Program-made: the position numbers and the translations under genes
The notes under the pieces: model-generated
Seen by the model: only the letters and a program-made list of their open reading frames with translations
Databases searched by the model: none
What the model was told of the DNA's origin: nothing
Source of the DNA: Chionis minor
Lineage: Eukaryota > Chordata > Aves > Charadriiformes > Chionididae
Direction of reading: 5' to 3'
Assembly: GCA_013398295.1 (NCBI GenBank)
Contig: VZSF01011128.1
Location: 1 to 64,000 of the forward strand
Length of the DNA stretch: 64,000 nt
In this document: piece by piece, positions 37,301 to 49,999 of the stretch
Position numbering within the stretch: the stretch's first letter is position 1
How the letters are laid out: each line of letters starts with the position of its first letter

Positions 37301-40300
37301 TAACATTATGGATCATTCACATGAGTAAATTATGTTCTTGCCTTGCCAAACAAGGTAATTTCCAACTAGGCCNATCACATTATTTCACATAGGAAAGAAC
37401 TTCCCTTATATGACAGTGTATTTCCTCTTCATCTGTTTTCATACAGATTTTCTTAAAAAGACATTTCTCAGACATCCCATGGGCAACTGTTCAATGCTGT
37501 TGCTGGCTACAGCCTCGCATACAAATCAAATCAGTCCCAGCACAGACCTGCTTAGTATGCCCGGCACCAGTGGGATTTTAGCACCACACCAGCCATACTA
37601 TGAATCCAACTAATGCCCACCTCGCCTTCACTTCTATCAATAAACTACAAGTATTTATTAACGGGTAGAAACTTAAAGATTGGCATTAGGTCATGATCAA
37701 GCAAGGCACCCATCTTCTCACATCGTCTGTTGTCCATATTGGTGCAATATGGATAAATGAATTTTGTAGGTTAATCTTGACATAGTGACAAAATACTGTA
37801 TTACAAAAGAACTTATTTTAACGCAGTTTTGACTTTCAGTTATTCCACCGCTTGTTAAAGATTTCCATGCCTTAATTCACAGCATTTGAAGAGCTGTGAT
37901 GTTCAAGCACCATGTGCAGCATTTGCACAGCAAACAGCAGATGCAGAAACAGGACAGGATCCCAGGCAAGATTCCCAGTTTCCTTATGACATCATCTCAC
38001 AGGGGAACTGCATGACGTAAGCAAAGCGGGTGTCACCCACCGGAGGAGAGTAAGTGCTCACAGACACTGAGTAGGGGAAATGCACCTGACTGGGAAGAAT
38101 GTAGTAGTGTTGAAAACAGCTTATTACATGTGGCGCTGAAATGCTGTCCTGCTTTAAAAAAAAAGAAAAAAGAGAAAAAAAAAGAAAAAAGGAAAAACAG
38201 GTTTTGGACAAAATAATAATTATTTAGTATTGCAAATGACAAGTAGAAATATTGTTTACTGGAAATATATGCAACACTCTAATGTTAGCCCACAGTTCAA
38301 TCTATGGTAAAATCTTTTTTTTCTGTATGTGTCAAGAACGGGGGAAGGAAGGGGAGATAAGTGAAAGAAGTTAATACCCAGCTCATATAACTACCTCTGT
38401 AGGAGGAAGAATCACCATTTTTTGACCAGTCCAGGATCATGAGTTACCAGAAGTAAACTAGGAGATACTTACGTTTTACACAAACCCCAGAGTTTAACCT
38501 GACCAAGAACAAGTGATGACGCTTATCAGCCAAGATCCCGTCTCCGTTAACGGAGAAATGCCTTTGGGAGTGGTGGCCAGATGTTCTGGTTGAGTTGGGA
38601 CCTGGGGATTTTTGTCTGCAGACTAGTGCATATCACTCCCCAAATGGGAGGCCACCAAGACAAGTTCTCATCTAGAGAATTTTTCATGCTGTTTTTCTTC
38701 CAGTATTAAAAATGTATTTGTGTCGCTTCTAGAACAGTAAGTATATACAGAGCTCACCTCACCCCAAATTAACAATTTAAAAAGGTCTACCGAATATTTT
38801 CCTTATAACACCCCAAAAGCTCAGACCTCCCAGCTGACTTCCATATTTTATTCCAAAGGAAAAAGAAAACCTATGTGTCCTGGCAGATCTCTGCTAAAAT
38901 CTAGCCTCAGTGTAGCTCCATATTGAGGATTTATTCCTAGGAAAGCATCTCAAGTACAACCGTTTCTTTTTAAAGCATTGACAACCATTTCTATGGTTCC
39001 TGACTTACAGTGGTGGAAGGTCACCAGCTCAGTTCACAATATTTGGGTCTCTTTTCCGCAGACGAAAGATCTCACTGAGCAACTCAGCCTGGAGACAATG
39101 ATCCATGAAGAGACTAATGGCTTTCCTAGAAAATAAAGTCTGTCTAAATCATTTAAGCAGGATAACGCCTTCTTCCTTCATGGAAAAAAGTGTCTTTCAT
39201 GGCCTGTCTTATCTTTGTTATGAAAAACAAATGCCTTTCATTCAAGTTTCAGTACAATGATCTCTTCCTACCAGTACTAGACATTCCCCCTCTCTGAGCC
39301 CATGTCTCCTAGCATTGGGTCTCCAGCATGAATAATTGCTCTGCACAGGCCTGGCAATGGGCAGAGTGCAGGTTTTCTTGACATCTCTACAACTAAGTCA
39401 GACTTTACCCTGTCTGGCTCTGTTCCCTCCTGGTGGGTGGGCGGGCAAGCTCGGGAATTGGTGCGTTGGGAGGGTAGGTATTAAGTGAGCAGAGATTTGC
39501 AATGCGGTAGGACATGATCCTACAGCAAGTGTTGCTGCCAGGAGCCCTCTGTGGAACAGCAGCGAAGCTCTGACAAGGGACTTCAAAGCACCCCCAGCTG
39601 CCCAACATCTGGGCACCCTCTCGTCTGTCCAACCTGTGGCCACCTCCAGAAGCTGGCAGAAGCTTAGCATGCATGGACCAGGCTCGCCGGCTGACACTCT
39701 CTCTGTGGCTGCATCCACCTCTTCTTTATTCCCTAAAATTATCTCATGTGTTCAGCTTTATATCCCTCCTCCAAGATTAGCTAGAAACAGCAGAGCTAAA
39801 TAAAAGGAGGATGAAAATAGTTGGTTAGTTAACAACAAAAAGTCTACTTCGTTTTTAACGGATTCACATAATTCCCGATATAATACAACCCAGATAGAAA
39901 GGTTCACACTTCTAAAACGTCAGTTAACACACCAAAGAGGGGTGCGCAGGATCCTTGGTATTTTGACATCTGAAATTTGTGAACTGGAAAGAATTTATAT
40001 GCAAACAACAGCCTTAGTTCAACCAGAAACTCAGCACTCGCCATAGCAAACGCTACTGAATTCAACCTCACTTTACGATCGATCATCCCACTGGCCTTAA
40101 AGCGCATCGTATGCAACTACTGCAGTGTCAAGATACTTAAAGAAAGAGGTTTTTTCCCAGTAAACCTGCAACCTGCATGCCATCACGGCAAGCTTCAGGA
40201 CAGGCTATTTTTCAGGGCCAGACTGCAGCAAAACAAAAACTTTCTGCCTGCCTAAAACAAACCTCCTGGGGGAGCGTCTGTCTCTGTTCGTGTTCTCATT

Positions 40301-43300
40301 CTCCACAATATACTCAGTAATTTGCTTTGTTTTCATGATATTTAAGATTAAGTTATTACATTTCCAGATATTTCCCCACAGACATTTTCTTAAACAGCTT
40401 ACATTGAAATAGTAATAATCCTTTGGATGGTCCAACTGATTGTTCACCTTATTTCTTTTCACTAGGGTAGGTCGGTAAATTAGATCCCTCTTCTCCAAAG
40501 TTTTCTTGGATGAATGGTTTCATTAATAAGAAAAGAAACAGAAATCGATTCAAGCATTCAAAAGGCTCCGAAGCAAAATAATTTCAAAGCAAAAAGAATT
40601 TAGGAAATTTCAAAGCCCAGAGAAAAAAAAAGGACTTTATCTCTTTTCTATAAATCCTAGCTTAAAAAACAAGGGAAAATATACAGCAGGTTAAAGAAAC
40701 GTGCCAAGAAATGCAAAATTTCACAGTTATACTGACTTTCTAATGTTTCTTTCCTGGTGATGTCTTTTATGATAACTTTGTCCTCCAAGCAGTTAAGAAT
40801 TATTTTTTTTTTAATGTTTTATTTAAAATTTCCCTTTCTGCTTTAGTCCAAGCACTAAATTGCATACGGCATTTTATCTTTGCACCCCAAATGACACTTC
40901 TCTCCCTGTGATGCCATACCTTTGGAGAACATAGCAGGGGAACCTTTGGCAGACCTCTAGCCTTGCTGAGCATCTACGTTTCTGATTCTCAGAGGTTTTG
41001 TGTCTTCTGCTGAGGAGGAAAGGTGGCTGTAAGGCATAAAGCCAAACCCTGCTAAGAGGTAAGTTCTGGTGGAAGAGATGCTGGGATGTATATGCACACA
41101 TGTGCCTTTCTGCGCACTTAAGAAAGGAAAAATCATAAGGAATTTCTGTTTTATTGACCACGTTGACGAGCAGGATTTTCTTATAACAAGATCTGCAAGC
41201 ACACAGTTTTGCTGAATAGTCTGCAAAGTGTCAGTGGCAGCAAATCATCCTATTCTTAGCTCCGTGTAATTTGTAAGGACATTTGAAGGCATGTGCTAGG
41301 GCATAAATCATTTACAGTACACAATTGATTCATGTGAAATTTAAGTTAGTTCACTCTGAACTCCACAATTACCACTGCGGTGATTTTATAAACTGTCTCT
41401 TCCCTTGGGAAGAAAGCATCTAAATCAAGCTCGGTTTCAAGCCACAAAAATTAATGATAGGCATTCTCATCCCAACGTGCAGGAAGCTGTGCACATAAAT
41501 CCCCACGTCAAGATGAGGCTCATATAGTTTTAACTATTACACAAGCCCCAGATTCAAAATTTAAATTAAAAGCTCACCTAAACTAGGAAAAATTCTTCGG
41601 TCGTACAACTATTTTTTTCACTTAAATAAAAAACAAACATTAAAATCATCAAAAAAAATACAGGCTTATGGAACCATATATCCTTGATGTCATACTATTC
41701 CAGGAAAAGTTTGGTTACACCAATTTTAAAGTAAACTACTGTTCATCCAGCTAGCTGTGGTTCAGCGCAAAGTTGTATCCGCTTCTGCGTCACCGCCTTA
41801 TCGGAAGGATATGACAAACGGACAAGCGACAGAGCGAGGCAGGGTGACGGAGCGCACCACCGCTCAGCAGCAAGTTCCCCAAAAGCAAGGGAACCCTGAA
41901 AGGCAAAGCAGGATGCATGTGGGCGATAGACTGACCTGTCCTCGGCCCAAGGAGGAGGAATCTGGCGTCTTCTCCCAGGTTACAGCTGTCTCCAGACCAT
42001 AAACCACCACAACACGAAGCCTCCTCAGCTGCGGGTTGAGCTCTGCTGGGGCTGTACCCTGGGCGCTGCTGTCACAGATCCAACGGAATAGGGTTTGCAG
42101 CAGGGAAGGGTGACAGCTTAGCTGATATCTAGCCAAAAAATCTACCTTACGTCAACAAAGTACATTTAAGGGTTGTTGTATTTATTGACAACGCTATGCA
42201 GGTATTGCTTTCATTAGCATTACGGTCTTTCATGATACACGACTTGCTACACGTTTAGAGCACATTAAAAAATTTGTAGAACGAACATTCTTTTCCTTAT
42301 TGACTTTAAAAGCTACAAGAAAGTTTTCATCATCCAAATACATCTAGACCTGAATGTCATGTGCAAGTTAAAACTTTTATTCTATGCTTATCTCTATCTT
42401 CTATCTAATTTTCAGGTATTGCAAGTTTTCATTTAACACAACAGACACGGATTAATTTTTCTCTGGTGTTTCCAAAGCCGTGTTGGCCCAGGACGAAGCC
42501 CTGATCAAAGCCTTCGGACTTACACATCTGTAAGGTTACGGCGAGTGTTGAAAAGGGTCACCACGCTTCCCTGATTTAAAACCAAGCTCAAAACACATGC
42601 GTCTCCCAGGACAGCAGGGAAGGGAGCAGCTCCTCGTGCCACCCCAGCATTCCCATCCGAGGGGCTGCCTCGGTGGGGACACATCGGTGCCAGCCACTCC
42701 CCAGCCACTTGTGGTCAGCACGAGGTGGCCCGTGGCACCAAGTCCCTGACCATCCCAGCCCCAGCCCAGCCGGCAGCACTTGCTGGTTTTCACCTTTTGT
42801 GAAAGAAAAAGCAGCCGCCTCCTGCTCTGGCCACCGAGTTGGTCACTGCTCTGGTCCCGTGTCCGACGGCTGCTGATGCCGGGCGCTTTCCCCCACTCGC
42901 CCCAGTCACCGCTCGAGCTGCTGCGGAGGCAAATCCCTGGGTTGTTTTTTTGTTGCTGTTATTGCTTGGTTGGTTTGGGGTTTGGTTTGTTTTGGTTTTT
43001 TAAGAAAAAAGCAGCAAACCAGGGTATCCACAGGTGGCAGCTCCCCTGGCTGCGGCTCCCTCGCTCCGGCCGCACAGCAAAGCCTGCACAGGGAGAGTTG
43101 TCAGCAACACCCCAAAAACCCACCCCTGCTCCCCTCAGCTTTGGTCCCCTCCCGGCTCCCTGCTGCCACCCCCGAGGAAAGCCAGGCAGTGACAGGAGCT
43201 GGTGCTAAACTCCCTGCGTGGAAATCACCTCTCTGAAGGAAGAAAGGACTCACCATCACAAGTTTCCCAGGTTAAACCTGAGTCACCTGCCCCGAGCCAG

Positions 43301-44730
43301 GGTCCCCACAAGCACCGAGGCTCAGGTCCCGCCAGGAGGGGACCCCCAAAACACTGGCCACCCACAGGCACATGGCCCCAGGCAGCCAGGCAGGGGGCAG
43401 AGCGCCCACGTCTGTGTCCTTGGCAAGGCGGCTTCTAACTACGGGATTTGATCGAAAGAGTGAATTGAAACTACTCTTTTTCTGCAGGTGACCCTCACGA
43501 AGGACAGCAGTACCTGGGCAGGAGGGGGACCCAGGCACCCACTGCGGCGCATCCCTCAATCACACCCCCCCCAGGGGACACATCCAAGGGAGCCCCAAAT
43601 ATCAGCACTGACCGAACGCTGCTCGTCTCCTCCTCCCGAGCAGCATCCTGCAGCAACAACACCCCATCTTGCTTGCTTATACAGAGGACGGAGGAGCAGG
43701 TTTAATTGACAAATCTGCAGCCACACCATGGGTGGGTGCAGAGGGTGCGCCGGCAGCACGGGAGGGGGGTCCCACCACCAGTAAGGCTTAATATTAAGAA
43801 TACAATCTGTGAAGAAGAGCTCAAAATCACGTATATGAACCCACCTAAGCGTTAATGTCATTAGGAAAGGTTGACATCTCTTGTTTTACAAGCCTGGAGC
43901 CAAACGGGTTCCCAAATTCCTTTAGAGCGAAACCTTCCCCAGCAGCATCACCACCACTCCAAGAGGACGGCATGGTTTGAACCGCGCAGCTCCTCTTCTC
44001 CAGTGCTGGGGAGAAGTTTCCCATAAAGTATACTTCTACTTCAAAACTACTTTCTAGAGCTGTTTTTCGATATTAAAAAATTATCTTTTTGCCAGGGAAA
44101 AAAAAAGGTAACTGTCCCAGCTGGAAAGAAGCATCCCCATAAGGCTCTATTTGAGCTTGACTCAAGCCAAAACAAACTACAGAGTCAGCCCCCAAGTATG
44201 AGATATCCTACAGTGCAGCTTTCCCAAAGGCACCACGAGGAAACATTGCAGAGGGAGCACTATTTGCTAAAATCAGGCCAGTGAGAATTATCTTTTTCTT
44301 ACAGGAAATGTTTTGCCCAATGCTAACAAAGGGGCTCAGGAGCATCCCAGAGCCAACCAAACACTGGGAACTCTATCAGGTAACTACTACAGAGCAAGCA
44401 CTGCTAATTAAATCCAACCTCACCACTCTCAGTCCCAACTCACCTCTGGTAGCAAGGTGACTTGCAAACAGCAGAAGCAGATCAGGCAGCAAATACTGGT
44501 ACGAGTCACTCAAAAGGCACCTGAATTATTACAGGTCACATATTTTGAAGGAGGATTCATGTGTCTGGTACTTGATAACCTACACCCTAATTTAAGGCAC
44601 TTTTCTTACTAGCCAAATTTCCCTGTGCCCTGTTTATCACAGCCGGTCCTCAAATTGTCAGTCTTTTACACAGCCAACACCAGTAACCCAACCAGATAGC
44701 TCATCTAGAGGAGCTGTAGTTCCCTGCCTT

Positions 44731-44750
44731 TTAAAAAAAAAAAAAAAAAA
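44731..44750. repeat. Poly-A tract
   Basis: About 20 consecutive A. It may be a remnant retroposon tail on the plus strand or simple slippage. No element body or target-site duplication was identified. Confidence 0.7.
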
Positions 44751-44939
44751 GGAAAATAAAAGGATGCTTATGATCATTTGTTATTAATTTTGCTCCGTTG
44801 TTTTTCCTGTCTGCCAGCTAGCAGCATTTCACCAGCTCTTTATCTGACAACCTGAACTGGGGCGGCAGGGGATGCTCACGATGAAGCAGGGCTTAACCCT
44901 GCACAGCACCACGAGCCGGCGCCTCCCCACCCCACTGCC

Positions 44940-45560
44940 AAGGGAACACAGTGTGATTTACTAAGCTAATCAAAACTTCAATTGATCCACTTTGTATTTT
45001 CTTTCTCTTTACTTTCCAACAATTTAGGGCAATTTTTTTAATTAAATACAAAGGCCTTTCCACATTTCAGAAAATTAATCACTTTTGGCATTTATTAGTT
45101 ATTCATTTCTGTTTAAAACATGTTTTATAATTCATTAAAGTACCTCAAAAATTAAATTCTTAACAGCCCTAGGCCCAAAATATGTTTAAGTAAGAAAATT
45201 AAGCACAGTAATAAATAGTGAAGAATTCTGAAATATTAATTTGGCCTGTAGCATTTCAAATGTTTATTTGCAATAATTAATTTGAAACCAAGTTTACATT
45301 GCCTTTGTCAGAGTTTGCTGGGAACTTTCAGTTACGTTACTAATTTCCTCAAATTTGCCCTTCTGGTGGCATATTCCATCACTGACAACCATTGCTGGTG
45401 CATTTAAATTAATTCTTTCAGCTATTTTCGAGTTTGATCATTTTCCACGAGGCACAGAAAAATTAGTAAGACCGCTAAAGGATACGTTGGCAGTTTGGTG
45501 CGGGGGGAATTAGCTAACCGGAGCTGATTATTAATGCTAGGTAGATTTTCTGCTCCCCCT
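44940..45560. promoter_or_regulatory. Candidate conserved non-coding element
   Basis: Repeat-free AT-rich block with many TTAATT and TAATTA-type cores and a run of mixed sequence (for example GCCTTTGTCAGAGTTTGCTG). It ends just before a CR1 insertion at 45998. Identification is by texture only. Confidence 0.2.
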
Positions 45561-45997
45561 TCAGCGCTGTGGAGCCTGAGCAGCACGATGAAAGCACTTA
45601 TTTTAAGACTGGCACAAGTGATAATGTATTTGGTGTCAGAAGTAAATGTATGTGCCCCACACAGAGGCAGCCTCTGATATAAAGGTGTAAATTAAGGTAT
45701 AAGAAATCCCACACACCTCCGAGAAGTCTCAGCTCACGAATTATTATAGTGTTCCCCCGACACCGGCCCTTAGAGGACACGGGGACACAGGGCAGTGGTG
45801 TCTCTTCATCGCCTTTTGGCAAAGCAGATAATGTGTTTTTTTAACTTGACAAGGCAAGCTCTTTAACTTTTATCCCTAAAGTGTCGTCTTACTAGCACGA
45901 TTTAATGAGAGCTTTTCTATTGTAGAGTTTGCTCCAGATGTTGAACCCTGGACTATAAGGCATATTAAACTGCAATAAATTCCCTAATCAAAATAGT

Positions 45998-46262
45998 AGA
46001 ATCATAGAATCACTTGGGTTGGAAGAGACCTTCAAGATCATCGAGTCCAACCACAATCTACACTACCAAAATCACCCCTAAACCATGTCCCTCAGCACCA
46101 CGTCCACCCGTCTTTTAAATACCTCCAGGGACGGCGATTCCACCTCCTCCCTGGGCAGCCTGTTCCAATGCCTGATAACCCTTTCGGTAAAGAAGTTTTT
46201 CCTCATATCCAACCTAAACCTCCCCTGGCACAACTTGAGGCCATTTTCTCTTGTCCTGTAGT
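45998..46262 (-). mobile_element. CR1 LINE 3' fragment, a different subfamily
   Basis: The plus strand begins AGAATCATAGAATCACTTGG, the reverse complement of a CR1 3' end. It runs through the ACCTTCAAGATCATCGAGTC and CCTCCAGGGACGGCGATTCC segments and stops after CTTGTCCTGTA. The CACAATCTACACTACCAAAA tail marks a subfamily distinct from the copies at 14.7 and 21.0 kb. Dead fragment. Confidence 0.94.
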
Positions 46263-46970
46263 AAACATGTACAAAGTTGTATTGACAAGCATACAGGTAT
46301 CCAAGTTGCTTTTGCGAAAGTAGAGTTCAATAGCTCTGAAAGATCACTGAAAATATACACCTGATCTCTAGTTTGATCTCAAAATATCTGTGTATTTCTC
46401 AAAAAAAAAAAAATCCAGGTTTTTTTAATTCTTGACGTTTTCGCTCTAGATCAGAAGTTTCCAAATTTGCCTCTTGCTCCTAGTCCCAGATCAGAAACTT
46501 TCGTATTTGGCCACGCTAATTCCAAGCGCTAAGGAAGAGCAGGAGAAGCAGGAGCCGCGGCAAGCGCCGTGTCCCAGGATTGCCCAAACGCTCCTGGGCG
46601 AGGTGTCCCGTGGGCTCTGCTGCCAGCCCGGCCGCACCACGCTTCATCCTTCTGCTCCTCCTTTCCCAGCGTTGCTGCCATTGGGAAAGCCTTGCCAAAG
46701 GGGCCGCAAACTCTTCCAGGAGATGCTCCGGAGTTGCTCGCCGAGCAGCACCCAAACCCACTCCATAGCCCTCCTGCACAGGCATGTAAATAATAATAAA
46801 TAATGACAATAATGACAAAAACGCACTTGAATGCCACTATCCTGTTCCTCGCTGCGTACCCCCCAGCCGTAGGCGGCCTCTGGACGTTTTCCTGTGGGAT
46901 AAAAGCCCTGCATGAAGGTTCCCAGCAGGCCCCCCGCCCCCCGCCGGCGGTGCGGAGCGGTGCGGGGCGC

Positions 46971-46989
46971 TGCCGCCCTCTGCTGGCCG
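46971..46989. promoter_or_regulatory. CTCF-like binding motif
   Basis: TGCCGCCCTCTGCTGGCCG closely follows the common CTCF core CGCCC(T/C)CTGCTGG. It sits inside the CpG island. Single motif matches are weak evidence for occupancy. Confidence 0.4.
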
Positions 46990-47030
46990 CGGCGGGGAGC
47001 GCGGGGAAGCCGCCAGTACCGACCCCCGGG

Positions 47031-47130
47031 ACCAGCCCCGCGGCTACCCCGGGGACCGACCCCCGAACCCCCGGAACCAGCCCCGCGGCTACCCCGGGGA
47101 CCGACCCCCGAACCCCCGGAACCAGCCCCT
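47031..47130. repeat. 45-bp tandem repeat, 2.2 copies
   Basis: Units at 47031-47075 and 47076-47120 are identical, followed by 10 bases of a third. The length is divisible by three, so the plus-strand frame across it reads a Thr/Pro/Gly/Ala repeat. This is not evidence for a protein. Confidence 0.93.
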
Positions 47131-47583
47131 AGAGCCCCACCGGGCAGGGCCAGGCTTCAGCCAGCAACAGCCTTAAACAGCCCAGAAACGCCCCCCCGGC
47201 GCTGCGAGGGGCGCAGTAACAAGCTGAACTTGTGCCCCCTCTCCCCACGCTGCTGCCTGAGCTGCTGTCTCACCTCCGGAACTGCTCAGTCCAGCCCAGA
47301 AGAAGTGGAAGACAACGCCAAGGCCAGTTTCTAACACCTCGCTGCGTGCCGAGCACCCCGTTTAGGTACAAAGCCCCCCCAAACACGCGTCAAGGCTTTC
47401 AGCACTCTGCCAGTGCTCCACAAACGCAGTTAGAATTCCCCCTCAAAAGCCTTAAGAAATAAAAGCAAATATAACCCCTTTAAATTAAGAAGCACCTAGC
47501 CCCGTGTAGTCACGCATCCCAGCCATCCCGGCAGAGCCCGGGACAAACGTGGCTGCTGACAGCCCCAAAAAGCAGAAAGGCTT

Positions 47584-47634
47584 TTCAGGAATAAAATAAT
47601 TCAGGAATAAATGAATAAATAGTTCAGGAATAAA
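47584..47634 (+). repeat. Triplicated TTCAGGAATAAA
   Basis: TTCAGGAATAAA occurs at 47584-47595, 47600-47611 and 47623-47634, with an extra AATAAA between the second and third. It is a local microduplication that creates a cluster of plus-strand poly(A)-signal hexamers. Confidence 0.85.
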
Positions 47635-49031
47635 GCAATCTGCACCGTTAGCCGGGGTTGGGCCGGTGAACGTTGTTGCTCAGACACTGGGGGCTTGGCA
47701 CAGTGTTACTACAGGGTAGCACCGAGTGGATGCCAAAAAAAGCAAAAGCAGGCACCAAACTGCCTATGGGGAGTTAATTTGCTCCAAGGCTGGAATTGCA
47801 GAGGAACAGGCCCAAGGGGAGGGCTGCCAGGCAGCCCCTGCCTGTGCTGGGTACAACCCTCCTTAAGGGACGGCAGAACAGCGAGGAAGAAAATGGACCT
47901 GCAACTCTGGGGAAAGCTCTCGTCTGTCTTTCGAGAGGGCTGCAAGAAGCCTCAGCCGCTTTAAGAGAAATTCCTTGGAAGTTCTGGGGGAAAATCGTCT
48001 AACAAATTAAAATAAATAGTTAAATCCCTATTTTGGCAAACATGCCAGCGGACACCTGCTGTCTCTTCCTGCTAGGCGGTGCTGCTCGGGCAAAGCCGTG
48101 GTTGAAGCAGAGGATGGCAGGGCAGTGGCACACACGCTGCCCCACTGCCGCCCTGCTAGAGCAGCCCCACATCCAGTGGTAAATCTTCACCTTCCCTTCA
48201 TAAAGACATGGAGCAGTCTAAGAGAGCAGCTCTTAATTTAGGATTTCTGCTAAGACTGCTGTGCCATTTAACTGTGGTCTCAGTCCTACCTCCTGCTCGC
48301 CGTCCTCAAGGCCTGTCGCTGGACAGGTTATGCTCAAGGAGAAACATTGTCTGCTCTCCCCACTGTCCCAGCTCCTTGGTGTCCAGCATGGTAATACAGC
48401 GGCTGATGAGATGAACTTGACTTGCTCACTACCTCTGGAAAGCCATGCGGCTGAAGTGGGCATATTTTAAGTATCTTTGAGAGCATTTTCTTCACCTTAA
48501 AGAGTTTTCCACCCCATAAAAGCACAACAGACAGATGGGGGAAGGTGTCTCTCGCAGTCATAAAGCTTCAAAGATGAATCATGGGGAAAACAGCTTCTGA
48601 GAACCAACGTTTGCGGGAAAGCAAAACGAGCAGGGTGCAATTAAGGCACATTCTGTAGTCTCCTTCCTAACACTTGGCTTGTCCCTGTCCCTGGTTTCTG
48701 AAAACACACACTGGCGTCTGACCAGTCAGGTTGGGTGGGTTTTAATCCATGCCTTCTCCCAGCAGCACCACCTTCACCAAGCCTACAGGAACTCACTACC
48801 TGAGACTCCAGCGTTTCCAAGACTTTTTTTTTTTTTAGTTTTTAAACTATTGTAAACTTTTTGTGCAGTTTGGTTATTCTTTCCTGCCCACCTTCAATGA
48901 AATCGAGGAAGTCACCACCGTCTTGTCAACTTTTTCAACATGTTGCTTCCCCTATGGCTTCAGTGACCCACTTCAAACCAGCTCCAGGCAGCTTTGCAGT
49001 TCCCTCTCCCGCCGTGGGAGGAATGCCCAGG

Positions 49032-49055
49032 ACCACCATCACCACCACCACCACC
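49032..49055. repeat. CCA trinucleotide microsatellite
   Basis: About eight CCA or CAT units inside a GC-rich stretch. It gives His/Pro/Thr-rich spurious frames. Confidence 0.85.
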
Positions 49056-49993
49056 GCTCTGCCGAGCCCTGGCCTGACCTCGGGAGCCCCCAGCACAGCA
49101 GCCCCCCCAGGCACGCTATGGGCTGGCACTGCTGGGCAGGGACAATGGAACAACCCTCTGCCACAAACCACTTGGTCTTCATTTAGCTCCTGCTTTTCCT
49201 TTCCTATTACCAAATTATTAATGAAAACAAAACCACCACCACCAAAAAAACAAAAAAAAAAAGCAAGAAAACCAGAAAAAAAACCCAACCAAACCATACT
49301 GAAGCACTGGGGCAGGCAACTCCTGCCCCAAAGTGCTTTACTGTGCGATCAAACATCACCCAGGAGCTGGACTTCCTTCAGGCAACTGTGGAAAAATCCC
49401 TTCGGTGTATTTGGACCGACAGGGTAACTGAAAAATAAGGTATCTGTAATCCACTTTGAATACAAACAGCAACACTAGTTACCAAATACCTTCGAAGAAT
49501 TTTAAGTCCAGATATTGCAATTTAACGTCAACGCTGTTATATCCAAGTTATCTCCTGTTCTTGCCCCGTGATGGGGATTATTAGCTGCACACTGAGCTGT
49601 TCCATCACTTACCAGTAAGGAGATCAACCACATTTGGCTTTGCAGTTACGGTTCACGTACAGGACAGGAGTTCAATAACCTGCAGCAATTTATCAGCCTA
49701 AATCGAAAGCCGGAGCGGTGCCAGGAGGCAGAGCTGTCTCATGCAGCTCCCGAGACCTCGCACGGCAAATGCTGACGCACGTACTTATCTCTGACCAGGT
49801 GCGCAGGTCACTTTAATGTGACTACTCTCACTCATTACTTAAGTGCCTGTATTTTCAAAGGACCAGACCTTCGCAGGAAAATTATTTCCTCCTAATATAT
49901 AAAGGTCAAAGCTGAATGGATACCTGAAAAACATACAGAAGGCGGATCATCCCACCCTAAAGTAATACATCAATCCTATCGGTGAATGTATGT

Positions 49994-49999
49994 TTTATT
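49994..49999 (-). terminator. Candidate distal poly(A) signal of RPS6KA6
   Basis: AATAAA in transcript orientation at the distal edge of the AT-rich 3' UTR-like block. Which of the several AATAAA copies downstream of the stop is used cannot be told from sequence. Confidence 0.35.

Larger units (their letters stand above)
34344..45997. other. Intergenic region between convergent transcription units
   Basis: AT-rich to 39 kb, with one undetermined base at 37373 and a purine-rich A/G tract at about 38156-38200. GC-rich patches lie at 39410-39700 and especially 42580-43760. In the latter, overlapping open frames up to 142 codons on both strands reflect composition. The stretch 44940-45560 is AT-rich and enhancer-like. 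No repeat family recognised. Confidence 0.55.
46920..47220. promoter_or_regulatory. CpG island with a 45-bp tandem repeat
   Basis: About 300 bp of very GC- and CpG-rich DNA in an otherwise ordinary region. It carries a CTCF-like motif (46971-46989) and 2.2 copies of a 45-bp repeat (47031-47120). It looks like a promoter-type CpG island, but I find no recognisable gene starting here. It lies about 3 kb beyond the inferred 3' end of RPS6KA6, so it could drive an antisense or independent non-coding transcript. Confidence 0.45.
46263..49974. other. GC-richer intergenic region downstream of RPS6KA6
   Basis: Contains the CpG island (46920-47220), the AATAAA microduplication (47584-47634), the CCA microsatellite and A-rich simple sequence at about 49240-49290. 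A plus-strand frame of 188 codons at 48861-49427 runs through the microsatellite and the A-rich tract and is not convincing as a protein. Confidence 0.55.

Noticed and set aside
42780..43208. 142-codon plus-strand frame
   Set aside because: GC-rich composition leaves several overlapping frames open on both strands, with low-complexity translation and no recognisable domain.
46803..47334. Pro/Thr/Gly-repeat frames in the CpG island
   Set aside because: Produced by the 45-bp tandem repeat and high GC. Overlapping frames are equally open.
48861..49427. 188-codon plus-strand frame
   Set aside because: Runs through the CCA microsatellite and a poly-A-rich tract giving Thr/Pro and Lys runs. No splice or start context.
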